The notes under the pieces: model-generated
The model's database searches: none
What the model was told of the DNA's origin: nothing
Seen by the model: the letters and a program-made list of their open reading frames with translations, nothing else
Part shown: in pieces, positions 47,690 to 59,680 of the stretch
Layout: each line of letters opens with the position of its first letter
Numbering within the stretch: position 1 is the first letter of the stretch
DNA from: Phascolarctos cinereus
Lineage: Eukaryota > Chordata > Mammalia > Diprotodontia > Phascolarctidae
Assembly: GCF_002099425.1 (NCBI RefSeq)
Contig: NW_018344126.1
Location: forward strand, 67,001-131,000
Length of the DNA stretch: 64,000 nucleotides
Reading direction: 5' to 3'
Program-made: the position numbers and the translations under genes

Positions 47690-48375
47690 TGAATCTTCTT
47701 TCCCAGAGTGATTCCTCCTTTCCGCTTTGCCATGAGTCACTGGAGCACTTCCACTTCCTTCTTTTAAACTTCCATAGATTCTGTTCCATCCCCTCCATTC
47801 TCCCAAACCTAGTACCAGCTCATGCCTAGATTACCAGCCTTTTAACAATCTCCTTGCTTGCCAACTTATTTAAACATCACCGCCAAATTAATCTTAAATA
47901 GCCATAGGTCTTATCATGTCCCTTTACTATCTGAAACTTTCAAGTGCTCTTCTTTACTAGTATATTCAGTATAAACTTGTCAGACCTGGTATTCAAGGTC
48001 TTGGACATCCACAGCCCATATATCCAGTTTCATCTCCTCCTACTATAGTCCTAACTCCTATTATAAATGCTCCAATCACATCAAGCTTCTTGCTATTCCC
48101 CAAATGTGCCTCAAGTTTTCCTATTTTGGCACCTTTGTTCATGCCAAATTTCAGCCCATTCTTCACAGTCCTGCTCAAATGTTACCTCCTTCACAAAGCT
48201 TTCCCTGACCATCCCAGGTAGAAGTGATATTTTACATCTAGTACCTCTTTAATCACTTGCAAACAACTGCAATTCAAGGCAGCATGATGTGTCCTATCTC
48301 CTATACAATATTTTATGTCCCTTGTGCTTACTACATAGTAGTTGCTCAGTAAATGTTTGTTAAATAAATTTTCAG
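47690..48375 (+). repeat. L2 LINE 3' region
   Basis: Long forward L2-like fragment: CTCAAATGTTACCTCCTTCA near 48175, CAAAGCTTTCCCTGACCATC near 48195, and the tail GCTTACTACATAGTAGTTGC, CAGTAAATGTTTGTTAAATA near 48330-48365. Confidence 0.7.
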
Positions 48376-48379
48376 GAAA

Positions 48380-49240
48380 GAAGAAAGAAGGTAAGGTCAA
48401 GTATAAGCAAAATAGTAAAGTACCTCATGTTACTTCCTTCGCTTCCAAATAGGTTTTATATGTAAAAAGCTACATCAAGATGGTAGCTGAAACCATGAGA
48501 GTGAATGAGGTTGTCAAGGGAGAAAAGAAGATCAAGTACATATAAGAACAGTCATATTAAGAGGTCACGAAGTAGACAAGGAACAAGTGAAGAGAGAGAA
48601 GCAACAGTTGGAAGAGAACCAAAGAGTTTGATATTACTGAAGAAAAGGAAGGAAGGAAAGGCTATTAAGAGAGAGAGAGTAGACAGTGTCAATGTGGCAA
48701 TTAAGAAGTTACTGGTCACCTCTGAGAGGAGTTTTGGTTTCCATGGACTTCCTGGTAAAAGGGTAGCATCATAACAGGTTTTGTAGCATCACAATAGGTA
48801 TACTCTTTCTTCATTACAAAGGCTACTTAGCCGTTCCTGGGTTCTTAGGGCAGTCTAGCATCAGTTCTAGATACTGCTGAAATGGAGAACTATGGCAGTG
48901 ACAATAGCTTTAACTTGAGGATGCAGGGTAGTACTGTGGGCAGACAAATCTGGTCACCCCTTGGACCCAGTTCTGGACTGTGCCAATGATTAGGAATAAA
49001 AATAGTATTCAGGAGGCATGGAAGTAGCAGGTGCTTAACAGCCAGAACTAACACCATCAAGGTTGGCCCACTGGGACCATTTCCTCATACTTCAGGTCCA
49101 TCTTGATAAGAGCCATACAGATCCCAAAGACCAAAAAAGTTAAGTCCATAAGCTTTCTTTGACTCGATAATGTGAGGATATTGTCCTATAGTCTGGACTA
49201 TGAAATTGGCTTAGGTGTAACTCACTCAAAGGTTTCTATC
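48380..49240. repeat. Ancient long repeat segment followed by an unassigned block
   Basis: 48480-48780 matches the far 3' portion of the ancient long repeat (GTAGACAGTGTCAATGTGGC, AATTAAGAAGTTACTGGTCA). 48780-49240 has a minus-strand stretch that is fairly open in one frame but matches nothing I recognise. Confidence 0.4.
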
Positions 49241-49259
49241 ATATATAATCAATACTCAC

Positions 49260-49337
49260 CACAAAAGCAGGTATATGTACTAGGAACTTGTGCTGAAACA
49301 TTTTGACAAGCTGGACATCGCCAGCCTCTATGAGCGT
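49260..49337 (-). CDS. NFX1: NFX1 exon 4: end of the RING finger
   Basis: 78 nt, residues 402-427 plus one base of Gly428. It supplies the last RING pair, Cys409 and Cys412 ([10 protein letters not shown]), then the start of the cysteine-rich block (TYTCFCG). Acceptor TTGACAG, donor GTGAGT. Phase 1 on both sides, so skipping it would keep the frame but remove the final two RING ligands. Confidence 0.95.
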
Positions 49338-49339
49338 CT

Positions 49340-52300
49340 GTCAAGGAAAACATTAAGTAAAATGAATTTCTTTTCTTTCAAAAACACATTATAAATCACA
49401 AAATGGAAGTGGGACTAATAAAAACATTTTCCACATTAAATATGTCTGATGTTTTAATTATTAGTAACACAACATATTGAGTATTTATAAAGGTTACATT
49501 TATCTTTAGAGATATATAGGAAAAACGCAAATTAAGTGTCAATTTCTACCTTATTTTTACTATCAAGGTTAAAAAAAAATCTACGCACACCACGGAAGTA
49601 GAAAGAATGGAGACTAAATGAGAAGCTAGAAAAGTCAAATTCCAGGTTGGAGATCTACAGTTCAAACACCAACAGCATTTGCTTTATACACAAAAGTGAA
49701 CAAACTTTGAGAAAATCTCTCATAATAAATACTAATTACAATAAAGTATTCAAATAAAGCAAAGGAATTCTAAAATCCCAGTAGACAGATCACTTCTGTT
49801 GTGCATCTAGAGAGCTCTGACATTACTACAAAGGTCTATGGTTAGATGTAGGTATTGCTCACCTGAAGAAACTAAGGAAAACCTTGCTACTTCTATGTAG
49901 AACAATAAAAGGCCTGTGATACTGGTTTAGATGACCAAAAACTGTACATTACCTATTAATAGTTTTCCTTTCTCTGAATACACTGGAGAAGCCTGCTAAA
50001 AACCTCAGTGGTTCATCTCTGAACATATTCACTAATTTCACGTATAGTTCTATAGGTTCACCAATCTCCCATAAATCTGTAACTCCAAATCCAGCTTCAG
50101 ACACTAGCTACGAGACTATGGGTAAGTCACTTAACTTCTGTTTGCCTCAGTTTCTACAACTGTAAAATGGGGATAATAATAACACTTATCTTACAGGATT
50201 GGAGAATCAAGTGAAATAAGCACAGTGCCTGGCACATAGCAGGTACTATATAAATGCTTATTCCCTCCCCCTTCAGTGGGTCTCTCCTATGTAATTATAT
50301 ATAATCAATAAAGGAAATATTATATGCCCCAGATAGGTAATTGGCAGAATACTGGTGTATTCTTTCTTTGATAACAGTATTTCTTGATCTGGTTATATGA
50401 ATCCTTTATGAAGGACATCACAATACTTAAAGGATCTGTAATTTCCTTGGTGCATGTACACCTTCCACTAGTTAACAATTGCACCTCCTCTGTAACTCAG
50501 TAGATGATCTTTGAGAATTGCTGTGGCCAAAAGAGACATTATCTTACAGTCAACCTAGAAATAAACCTCTCCTAAGTTGGTCCTCAGAAAATGAAAAGAT
50601 AGGTTAAGTCCTTACTTGAAACCTTTTCTTCTCAAGAGAACTTACATTCTGTTGACTCAGGCTTTAGAAACTCAGGGTTACCGCCCTAGTATGAGGCATT
50701 TAAGTAGTACTTTAGTCCATGAGAAATAATCTGTCTTCCTCTAGTTCTTGCTCATGTAATCCACCTCCATGATGAAAGAACCAAGTAAGTACATTTCCTC
50801 TGAAATGACCAGATGTTTGTATAAACCATATTTTCCCTTAACACTAGATCCTAAGCTTCCTAAATGTCACACCATGCTTCTCCTATTTAGTACCCTAACC
50901 TTGAGGCACATAACCCATGAGTAAATTAAGTTTGCCTCTAAGATTGAATATATATTCTTATATCCCTGACCCCAGTTTATCATTTCAGACTGCATTTACC
51001 ACTAAAAAGGTCAGTCCTCTTAGCTTGGAACTAAGAGAGGGTGAAGAGTGGCACAGGGCAATTTATACACATATATGCACATACATGTACGTGTGTATGT
51101 GCATATGCATATGTGTGTATGTGTGAAGGTAGATAGATAGATAGCTCTTATCTTTCATTTCATCCAACGACAAGGGAAATTTTAAAGGGCTGATTTTTCT
51201 CCCATGCCTCATATTTACAAACACATCACAAAATCTAATATTCATATTCAGAGAAAAAGGATCTCGTATGATAAAAATGTTTCTTAAATATTTTTAATGA
51301 CGGTGGACTGAACATAGGAATAAACAAAAACAAATCTGTATAAGACTGATAAAAAGCAGTAATCTAAGTAAATATATTCTCTTACTGGTTTTAATTGCTG
51401 TTCCTGAAAGTAAGGAAAATTAATCTTCTTTTAAAGGCCTTTTCTAATTAAAAAGCCAGGCTCCATAACGATTATCTGCTACAGGGATAATTCACTTCTG
51501 TATAATTGAAAATCGACTATTTTTTCTTCTAAGAATAATTAAACTCAGTTTCCTACAGATGTAACCAATGTCACAAAAGCATTTTAAAATCTGTTGAGTA
51601 TAACTGGAAATTTTGTAAAAGAAAGCCGATTCTGAACCGGACTTGTGAGTCTGAACCACCACTTAAAAGCATAAGCCTTACTACTGCATTTATATTTAAA
51701 CTAGTGTTAGGTACAATTGGAAATATATTTGGAGGAGTGTTTCTTAATTTTTTAATAAAGGGTAAAAAATATTTCTTATTGGAAGACATTTGTGCATGTT
51801 TCATGCTGCTGAAATGGAGTTTTGACTACAAGGATTTCAGCTCTCTTGTTACAGCCATTTGGAGAGCAGATGTAGAAAAATGACCCTATCCAAAATGGAA
51901 ACTGGAAGGCTATCCCTTTAATTCCAATAGCCTAAACAACTCAACCATCTTAGCTGCTACCTGAGACAGAAAAAACAATGGCAGCTAATAAAGCTCGAAG
52001 AGCTTTTGATATCAGACTAAAATTGTAATAGCTTGTACCAGGTCCCAGAAGGAATCTGACTTCAGAATAAAGATTCAGAGTGAGTTACAAAGAAGTATCC
52101 AATCAGTTCTGGAAGCAGGACCAGGGTTAGATTAAGGTGGGATTTTATAATTGCGCACCAATCAGAGAGATACCAAATAGTACCTAGCTAGACATTAATT
52201 CCTTTAAATCTTCCTTTATTAGTCTCATCTTTTAATAAAGTACTCTTTAATGTTATTATGTTTAACCATTTTAATCAAGATTTATGCCAATACTTTCGTC

Positions 52301-52460
52301 TGATTTAATCTTAACATTTCAGATGACATAACAAAGGTAGGATTACTAGGTATACTTTTAATTGCAAGCAAAATATCTAGAAGAAATAGAGTGGTTTGAG
52401 TTTCAGACTTGAAAATATAAACAAAGTGGTGAAATCAATGTCACAGTAGAAAACACACAG
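49340..52460. other. Intron 3: one MIR, a TG/TATG-rich tract, otherwise unassigned
   Basis: A forward MIR lies at 50080-50265 (CTATGGGTAAGTCACTTAAC, AATGGGGATAATAATAACAC, GTGCCTGGCACATAGCAGGT). An alternating purine-pyrimidine tract lies at 51066-51127 and ends in four GATA repeats. 51840-52260 is a block with CCAATCAG and AATAAAGT motifs that I could not assign. No coding exon is visible between exons 3 and 4. Confidence 0.5.
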
Positions 52461-52462
52461 AC

Positions 52463-52624
52463 CTTCTGCTTGTGAAGCTGGTGACCTTGCCCACTTCTTA
52501 ATGCAGTTCAAATGAAATACATGATAACAGCTCTGACAACTCCAAACTGGTGCCATCACTCGAACCACTTCACAACATACCATACATTCGTATTTCTCTG
52601 TGGTTAACTGTTCTATTAAAGACC
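52463..52624 (-). CDS. NFX1: NFX1 exon 3: first part of the RING-type zinc finger
   Basis: Codes for residues 348-401 and the first base of 402. It begins [19 protein letters not shown], very close to human. RING ligands visible: Cys361, Cys364, Cys377, Cys380, His385 and Cys388 (CMVC, CQSC, HLNC). The rest of the RING is in exon 4. The segment [18 protein letters not shown] is the hallmark that separates NFX1 from generic RING proteins. Acceptor TTTTCAG, donor AAG|GTCTGT. Phase in 1, out 1. In the family this RING gives ubiquitin-ligase activity. Confidence 0.96.
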
Positions 52625-52708
52625 CTGAAAAAAACAACACACATACAGGGATCAAGTTATTATATGCATTCTAGTTCCACACATTACATACAATTCAATT
52701 GGAAGGTA

Positions 52709-53440
52709 TTAACAGCTACATTTAAGATATTTTGAAAAGGAAATGATCCAAATTTGGGGACAGGAATACAAAGCCAAGGAATATTTTGAGGTGGAGCTTT
52801 TAGAAAAGGAATACTCACAGGTGCATATTTTCATGGATAAATGAACACTGCCTAGAGGTTGCCTAGTAACTAACCACTTCTTATATTTAGTGGCAAGACT
52901 CAAGCTATAGCTGCATGACTTCTGCAGCATAAGAACATTTAATGTGACACTTTACTACAGGGATTCCCCATCCCCACCTCAAGAAAACAGATTCTAAAAC
53001 TGCCCTAACATTATGTGTCCTGTAGAAGAGACTGGTTTGGTGGACTTTAAGAGGCCCACCCATCCAGACTGTTCCCAGATATCTGAAGCATCTCCAGAAG
53101 GTTAAGAGCTGGGGAATTTCATTTTTGTCTTTGTATTCCCAGCACCTAGCACAGTGCTTTGTACATGGCAAGTGCTTTTTACTTACTTAAGAAATCTTAG
53201 CAGTCACAGTAGCCAAGGTGAAATTTATCTGTTATATGGCTGACAATAAAACTTAGAAAATTGGAGGCTTTGGGTTACACTGAATGAGAACCATCACTAT
53301 CAGGAACTATCTAGTGTGAAGAGTCACTGACCATCTGAAATCTCTAATCCTTCAAAGTCAGAGCTGGTCATACCCTAGAAAGCCTTCAGTGGTTCTAATT
53401 ATAGGTTCTAATTACGTAATTATATAAAAGCCAATCAGAA
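52709..53440. other. Intron 2 between exon 3 and the tandem repeat: mostly unassigned
   Basis: 53110-53190 carries a short L2-type tail (TTTGTATTCCCAGCACCTAG, CACAGTGCTTTGTACATGGC). The rest has no repeat or exon that I recognise. Confidence 0.4.
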
Positions 53441-53539
53441 GTCATAAAAAGGCCAATTTAAGGTCAATTTAAGGATAAACCTCCTGACAATTAGAGCTGT
53501 GCCAAGAATGAGCTGCCTCTGGATGTAATAAAGTTCTCC

Positions 53540-54080
53540 ATTACTGAAGGCCGAGGGACTACTTCTCACATTGGAAGTACTTCTCTTCCCTGCTACCTCT
53601 CCCTCTGATTGGCTTGTTTCTCCTATAACCTCCATATTAAAGAGGCTCAGGCCAAACACATTTTCATTCCTCTCCAGACTATACTGAGGGGCCTTCTCTA
53701 CCATGTCACAGAAATCTCTTCCCCCTGCAAACTCACTCTATCCTTGGACTAGATGGTGCTTCTCATTTTGAAAGCACCCTACTCCCTGACCTTCAGTCTC
53801 TCCTTCTAATTGGCTAGTTCCTTCTAGAACCTCCATTTTAAGGAGAAAGTGTAGCCCAAACATGTCTTCATTCCTCTCTGTGCTGCACTGCTGACTCATC
53901 TCCAGAGGACTTTCTCTACCAAGTCCAGAGCCAGGTAGCTTATCCTTCCCTTCTCATCTTCCTTTTGTGTTATCTTGCCCCATTCGTATGTAAATTCATT
54001 GAAGGCAAGGTGTAGGTTCTATTTATATTTGTACTTCCAGCTCTTAGCACAAGAGCTTAATAAATGCTAGTGAACTTGAC
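53540..54080 (+). repeat. Diverged tandem duplication (period about 201 bp) joined to an L2-type 3' tail
   Basis: Two units share, in order, CTTCTCAxxTTGxAAG, ATTGGCTxGTT, AACCTCCATxTTAA, CCCAAACAxxTxTTCATTCC and CTTTCTCTACCAxGTC-like segments. GATTGGC starts at 53607 and AATTGGC at 53808. An L2-like 3' end (TTTGTACTTCCAGCTCTTAG, GCTTAATAAATGCTAGTGAA) follows at 54030-54080. 53440-53535 holds a short CR1/L3-like tail (CCTCCTGACAATTAGAGCTG). All in intron 2. Confidence 0.55.
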
Positions 54081-54184
54081 TGGGAAGGTCTACTGCCCAG
54101 AGATACTGCACAAGGAATTTCTGTTTACGCAACTGTTGGACTAGATGACCTCTGAGGGCTCTTTCAATTCTCAGAAAGTTTAGG

Positions 54185-54395
54185 TTTCTATTTGAATCCT
54201 AGTTCTTCCACTTGTTAGTCATGTGACCTTGAGTAAAATAACTTAATCTCTCTGAGCCTCAGTTGCCTTGCCGATAAAATGAGACTAATAATAATTTCAT
54301 TACTTCCCTTGCTAGATTACTGTAAAGATTAAATAAGTCTAATGAGTTAAGTGTTTTATAAAGCTTAAAGTACTATGTAAATATAAGATACAATG
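54185..54395 (+). repeat. MIR SINE
   Basis: TGTGACCTTGAGTAAAATAA, then CTGAGCCTCAGTTGCC, then GTAAAGATTAAATAAG: MIR order in forward orientation. Confidence 0.7.
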
Positions 54396-54636
54396 ACATC
54401 CCTTTTCCCCCTTCTTTTTGGTACCTTTACAACCTCCCCAGGATGGCCTCATCTGCTTGCCCTATTCCTCTATGGCCACCTTAACTTAGGCCTTCTGACT
54501 CTACAAAGGCCTCAAAGCTGGGTTTTTTTACATTAACCTTTTGTTTTGCTTGGGGCGGGGGGAGGAGATTAAGTAGAGCTTTGTTAATGGGAAAAAATAA
54601 AATTTAATTTTTAAAAACTCCTTTAGTTGAATTTAC

Positions 54637-55653
54637 CTGTATGTGTTTCTTTATTTTTCGGCACATCATTCTGTTTGTTCCAAATGAGCTGAGAGGCTGC
54701 TTTAGATTCTTTCTGGAGTCGTCTTCCAGAGCATTTCTCCATTTCAAACCTTTTATGAGATTTGCTTGGGGTTGCCAAGTTCCGATCATCACCAACAGAT
54801 TTTTTAGGTCTTTCATTAAATTTGTCTTTTGTGACATAGGAAAGAGAATTTCTAAGTCTTGTATTTTTATTCTTCTGACCCTCATGTATCTTCTGAATCT
54901 CTCTATCTGGCTGTGGCTTATTCCACACAGTCTCCCAGGGATAACTTCTATTTATATATCTTTTATGTTCATTGTTTCTAGATACATCAAAGGCCAATTT
55001 TTCTGTGACTGCTTCTGAAGAGTTAGCTTGGACAGCACCTACAGGTCTCATGTTCTCAGACGCTCTATCTTTCTGTTTAGATGTCATTCTGTTAGTCCCT
55101 TCATACCTTGGTTTCCCCCCCTTCGCTTTTGGGCCCCGTCCTGAAACAGATGTCATATATGCCATTTTCTTTGGCTTTGCACCTTTGTGGTCCATGCTAG
55201 CTACTACTTCTTTCTCACTCTCTGAAGAGTATACATTGCTGGGTTCACTAGGATTTGCTTCACATTCTGACCCTGCCACTACTTCTGAGACATCTATTCC
55301 TGTTCCTTGGTCAGGAGGAGCCTGGGTTGCCTGGGCTCTGGTATAATTCCTGTCACTTCTCCATTTATGCCACTGTTGGTTTTGAAAGCCATGGTTCTTT
55401 GGTGTTTTACTAGAAGTCTGGAAAGAACTTTGCTTGCCCTTATATTTGTTTCCTTGATTATTATAATTGTGTTGACTTGCTGAATCTTCATGGCGAGGAT
55501 CTTGACTAGAAAGCTGACAAAAAGGTGGTGAATTATTACTTCTATTGTGAATCCTACTAGATTCCAGTCTTCTTTGAATTCTGCAATTTAGATCAGGATT
55601 TTGTCTTTCATGTGGAATGAAATCAGCTGTGTCTGTACTGACACTTAAAGTAC
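54637..55653 (-). CDS. NFX1: NFX1 exon 2: PAM2-like motif and long N-terminal low-complexity region
   Basis: A 1017-nt exon encoding residues 9-347, bounded by CTAATAG before GTACTT and by ACAG before GTAAAT. Near the start, residues 14-22 read STDTADFIP. The A-x-F-x-P core fits the PAM2 poly(A)-binding-protein ligand known in the long NFX1 isoform. The rest is rich in Ser, Asn, Gln, Lys and Arg with no predicted fold. It aligns with human NFX1 in blocks (NCRIQRRLESSR, SESEKEVV, GAKPKK, WNK) but with many substitutions, so it evolves much faster than the zinc-finger exons. The antisense strand carries open frames of about 125 codons across this exon; these are shadows. Phase in 1, phase out 1. 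Confidence 0.95.
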
Positions 55654-55789
55654 CTATTAGATGAAAAATTGACATGTCAGTCACTAAATTAGTTACCAGT
55701 GAAGATCCAGGAGAATCTGAGCCAGGCCATACTGGTCTGAATATAGGCCATACCCCTAAAATGAGATGTCTCTGAAAGGAAAAAATATA

Positions 55790-56690
55790 TACATATATGT
55801 ATAAACTGAAAAATAATTATACAAAATTATTCTATGATTCTTCCCACCAAAAAGTTTAAGCTTTTGCTACACAAAAATGTAGGGCATTAAAATGAATCAA
55901 AGGGAATCTAGGAAAGTAGGAAATTTTAGAAAAACAAACCAATTGTTTTGGTTTGGGGTTTTTTTTTTTGAGGTTAGGGAGGAGATTAACAACAAACTCC
56001 TACTTTCCCCACTACCTCCTTTTCTCATTCAACTCCTAGGCAGCTCCTCACAAGGTTAAGTTTAGAAAAATACCTTATTGCTAGGATTCACCAGCTTGGT
56101 CTTTTTTTTTTCTGCTGCCTTTCTCCCTCCATGACATCAAGCTCTAAGGAGCTGGGTCTGCATTTATACGGAACAGCCTTCTAGTCATCTATTTAAAAGT
56201 GCACACCAGAACATGAGCTCAAAGACAAAGTGCACATGCCTTTCCAGATGAAGATTTCTGGGAATGCCCTCTCAGCTACTACTACCCTTCTTCAACCTGG
56301 GGAGAGGGTGGAGGGTAGAGTAGGAAAAGACGGGCAAGTTGATGGGCAAACATTAGGGATTTGGGCAGAGATGGCAGATAGTAAAGTAACCACTCTAAGA
56401 GCATGCAGAAAGGATTTGCTTCACTCCCTTGGCAGGTCACTGGCAATGACTGAGATACATCTGTTGAATTTAAGAGCATGATAACAGGCTATATTTGAGT
56501 TTAACATTCTTTGGGTGCAAATTCTATGTGAACTAATAGGGTAGCTATTTTCTTAGGTCCTAATAAATGCATGAATATGTATATACCATATTCCATATTC
56601 CTTGAGAATTGCCACAACGTTCTCTGAATATCCACTGTGATGGTAGTTTCTCTGCTGGGAAATAACCTTCATGATGCTTCAACAAACCAG
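55790..56690. other. Intron 1, proximal part: no feature recognised
   Basis: AT-rich with T-runs at 55955-55970 and 56101-56110. A weakly open 83-codon frame at 56230-56481 has no recognisable protein. I see no exon or repeat family here. Confidence 0.4.
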
Positions 56691-57370
56691 AAACAGGACT
56701 ATCTAATTCTACTCCCCATCCTGTTACCAAAAATCTCCAGAGGTTCCCTAATGCCTTTCAAGTTCAAACTCTTCTGCCTGGCGCTTAAGGCCTCCAACAT
56801 GGAAACTACCTTTCCAGCTTAAGCTTATATTATTACTCTGTTCTACAGCCTCTAATACTCCAGCCAGACCTCCACCATGCAAAGTGTTTGCATGCTTCCA
56901 AGCCTAAAGTTTAGACTGTTTTCTATGTCTGGAACGTCCTCAACACTTTTGCTTGCTAAACTCTTACCCATCCTTTAGAGCCAACCTCCTCTAAGAAGCC
57001 ATCTTGTGGTCCCTCAGGCCTCACAGAACACTGTGAGACTCTCCTGTGTACTTATCATGCCTCAGTGCTGTCTGTTAGTAGCTTGTCCCGACCTTGCTTG
57101 CTCTAAACTTTTTCTCTCTCCCAGAGCCAAATAGTGGCAGATCAAGGAAATGCCAGGAATATGATATATCTAGACTTCAGGATGGCATCTAGCAAAGTCT
57201 CCTTGAAAAAGATGAGGAAATATAAACTGGATGATAATACAGTTAGGTCATTTTGAATTGGTTGGCCCACTAACTCGAGACTGCTGATTAATAAATTGAT
57301 GTCTATGGGGAGAGAGGTCTCTAACTGAATACCAAAAGCTTGTCCTTGGTCCTGTTTTGCTCAACTCATG
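56690..57370 (+). repeat. L2-like relic (56690-57065) and CR1/L3-like relic (57115-57370)
   Basis: First part: CTCCTCTAAGAAGCCATCTT near 56987, an L2 3' protein-region signature. Second part: AATGCCAGGAATATGATATATC, CTAGACTTCAGGATGGCATC, AAAGTCTCC and CAGTTAGGTCATTTTGAATT, in the order of the CR1/L3 reverse-transcriptase region. Both are full of stops. Confidence 0.55.
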
Positions 57371-57435
57371 GATGCTTCTTGTTGTCTTTGGTATAAAATA
57401 CAAATTCTTCAGTCTAGAACTGAAAGTCATCCACA

Positions 57436-57580
57436 GGGGCAGCTAGGTGGTACAGTGGATAGAGCACCGGCCCTGGATTCAGGAGGACCTGAGTTCAAAT
57501 CCGGCCTCAGACACATAACACTTACTAGCTGTGTGACCCTAGACAAGTCACTTAACCCCATTGCCTAGCTAAAAAAAAAG
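57436..57580 (+). repeat. Marsupial tRNA-related SINE with 10-bp target-site duplication
   Basis: Near-consensus head GGGGCAGCTAGGTGGTACAG, B-box region GAGTTCAAATCC and an A-rich tail followed by a run of G. AGTCATCCAC flanks it at 57425-57434 and 57588-57597. It interrupts an L2-like stretch. Confidence 0.85.
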
Positions 57581-57831
57581 GGGGGGGAGTCATCCACGAT
57601 CTGGCTCCAGGCTATCTTTCCCAATTTATTTTATGTAAATCCCCTTTACACATACTACATTCTGGATCAAACTGAATTATCTGCTGTTTCTTGAACTTAG
57701 AATTCAGTTTCCTGCTTCTCCGCCTTTGCATAAGAAGAACATTTTCCATGCCTTGGAATGCGCTCCTTCCTCACCTCTACCTCTCAGAATCCTCATTTTA
57801 CTTCTAGCTTAGCTGTCAATCTTTCTCCCTA

Positions 57832-58170
57832 TGGGAGAGGTAGTATAAGTAGTATGGTGGACTCAAAGTCAGTAAGACCTTTCCAATCCTACCTCAGCAT
57901 TTACTAGCTTGTGAGCCTGGGCAAGACATTTAACCTCTCTGTGGTTCAGTTTCCCCATGTGAAAATTAAAGAGTTGGACTGAATGACCGCCTCTAAATTA
58001 AAACCCTATGACCTCTCTTCAAATTACCTTGTATTTATTTATCTGTGTGCATGGTATATCTTCCAGTAGAATGCAAGTTACTTGATGGCAGGGACTGTTT
58101 TTCTTTTTGCCTTTTTATCTCTAGCACAATGCCTTTCACTTAGTAAGCATTTAATAAATATTATTGAGTA
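57832..58170 (+). repeat. Mar1/MIR-type SINE followed by an L2-type 3' tail
   Basis: 57832-58015 reads as a plus-strand SINE (GTGAGCCTGGGCAAGACATT, GAGTTGGACTGAATGACC). 58070-58170 then has TTGATGGCAGGGACTGTTTT and TAGTAAGCATTTAATAAATA, the L2-type 3' tail. Confidence 0.55.
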
Positions 58171-58424
58171 GGATAAAGATATACAAGACATTTGACTAAA
58201 GATGGAAATATAAAGGTAACATGAAGCTGAAATAGACGGCATGCCAGAATGAGGCTCCCAAAAGATCCTGAATAGTGAACTGAAGCAAATATGATCATAT
58301 AAATAGGGATAACTTGCATGCATGTTAAAAAAAAATCACTGCACAAGTTGGGGAAGATATATCTAGAAAGGAGCTCACTTTAATTAAAGAAATCTAGAGA
58401 TTTTAATATACTACCAGCTCAGTG

Positions 58425-58960
58425 AATCAGCAGTGAAACTCAGCAGCCAGAAGACCTATTGAGATCTTGAGCAGCACTATGAGAGACACAGTATCCAAAA
58501 CAATAAAAGCAATGGTCCTGCTGCACTTGACCCTAAAACTGACAGTGTCTGGAGATCTGTGCCCAATTCTGGGCACCACAAATGAGAGAGACACGAACAC
58601 AATGTAGCACAACCAAAAAAAAAAAAAGGTGAGGTGAGGATGAGAAACTCAGAATGCAAGGAACAGCTGAATGATTAGCCTGGAGGAGACAGCTTGACAG
58701 AGTACATGAAAGCTATTTTCAAGTATTTCAAGAACTGTCAGGTAGAAAGGTATCAAACCCCTTCTGCATGGCTCCATACAAAAAGTAACACCAAAGTTAC
58801 TACAAAAGGGCAGATTTTTCACTCAGTATTTGAAAAAAATTTCCCAATAATTAGAATTGCTTCAAAATGGAATTGATGCCTTGAGACATGGTGAAAGAAG
58901 ATTTTACAAAGGTAGATTTCCAGGAGCTGCTGAACAAAGCAGCTAGTTTGACAAACATGG
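58425..58960 (+). repeat. CR1/L3-type LINE relic (ORF2 tail)
   Basis: Recognisable stretches: GCCCAATTCTGGGCACCACA near 58561, AGCTATTTTCAAGTATTTCA near 58711, AATTAGAATTGCTTCAAAAT near 58850. The order matches the C-terminal part and 3'UTR of mammalian CR1/L3 elements. Heavily decayed. Confidence 0.6.
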
Positions 58961-59254
58961 GTGCAGCCAAAAGAGTAGTCAAGACATATGGTTTAGCTTG
59001 AGAGAAGGCTTAAAGACGTAAATGGTTGACAAGACCCATTAGGGTCTTAAGCCAAATGATATTGAGCAGAATAACCTGATTAGTGGAAAGTCAGGACAAT
59101 ATGTAGAAGTAAATAGTTTGTAAAATGAGTTAATCCAGGAAAGAATAAGGGCTTAGAACAAACAAACAAATAAAAATCATAGGAGAGTAAGTTATTAGTC
59201 TGCACAGGTCCCAGAAAGGCTTTCAAAAAGACAGATGAGGAAAAGAACACATTC

Positions 59255-59680
59255 ATCACAATTCAATTCAATGAAATATTTATTAAGCCCAAATGAAGCA
59301 TACAAAGATAGATGTGCTATGAACCGTGCTTTCAAAGCTCTTATAATCTAATGGGGATGAGGACAAGGGTAGAGACATAAATAAAATTTGAAGACAAGGG
59401 TGAAAACTGCAAAGGTCTGGGCAGGTTATCAGAAACTTGAAGGGAAAGATCACTTTCAGCTAGAAGAAAGGAAAGATTAGATCCGGGAAAGTTGCGAAGA
59501 AAGAACCTGAACTGGGGATTTAAGAGAAGGAATTCACAGATTCAATTCAACAAACATTAAGCAACTATGTGAAAGGCAATGTAACACATTGAAGACACAA
59601 GGGAGTGGGGAGGGGGGAGAATCACTCAAGGAGCTTGCACCCCAACGGGGATGGGATGGGGAATGTTCATTCTAGGCATA
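59255..59680 (+). repeat. Ancient long repeat, two partial copies
   Basis: AATATTTATTAAGCCCAAAT near 59275 and TTATAATCTAATGGGGATGA near 59341 match one copy. CAACAAACATTAAGCAACTA near 59549 with GGAGCTTGCACCCCAACGGG near 59630 match a second. These lie in intron 1; no exon seen. Confidence 0.5.

Noticed and set aside
51840-52260. Possible LTR-like fossil (CCAATCAG, AATAAAGT)
   Set aside because: No paired ends or target duplication could be shown, so no family was assigned.
54641-55346. Plus-strand open frames of about 125 codons each
   Set aside because: They are the antisense of NFX1 exon 2, whose minus-strand frame is supported by homology and splice phase.
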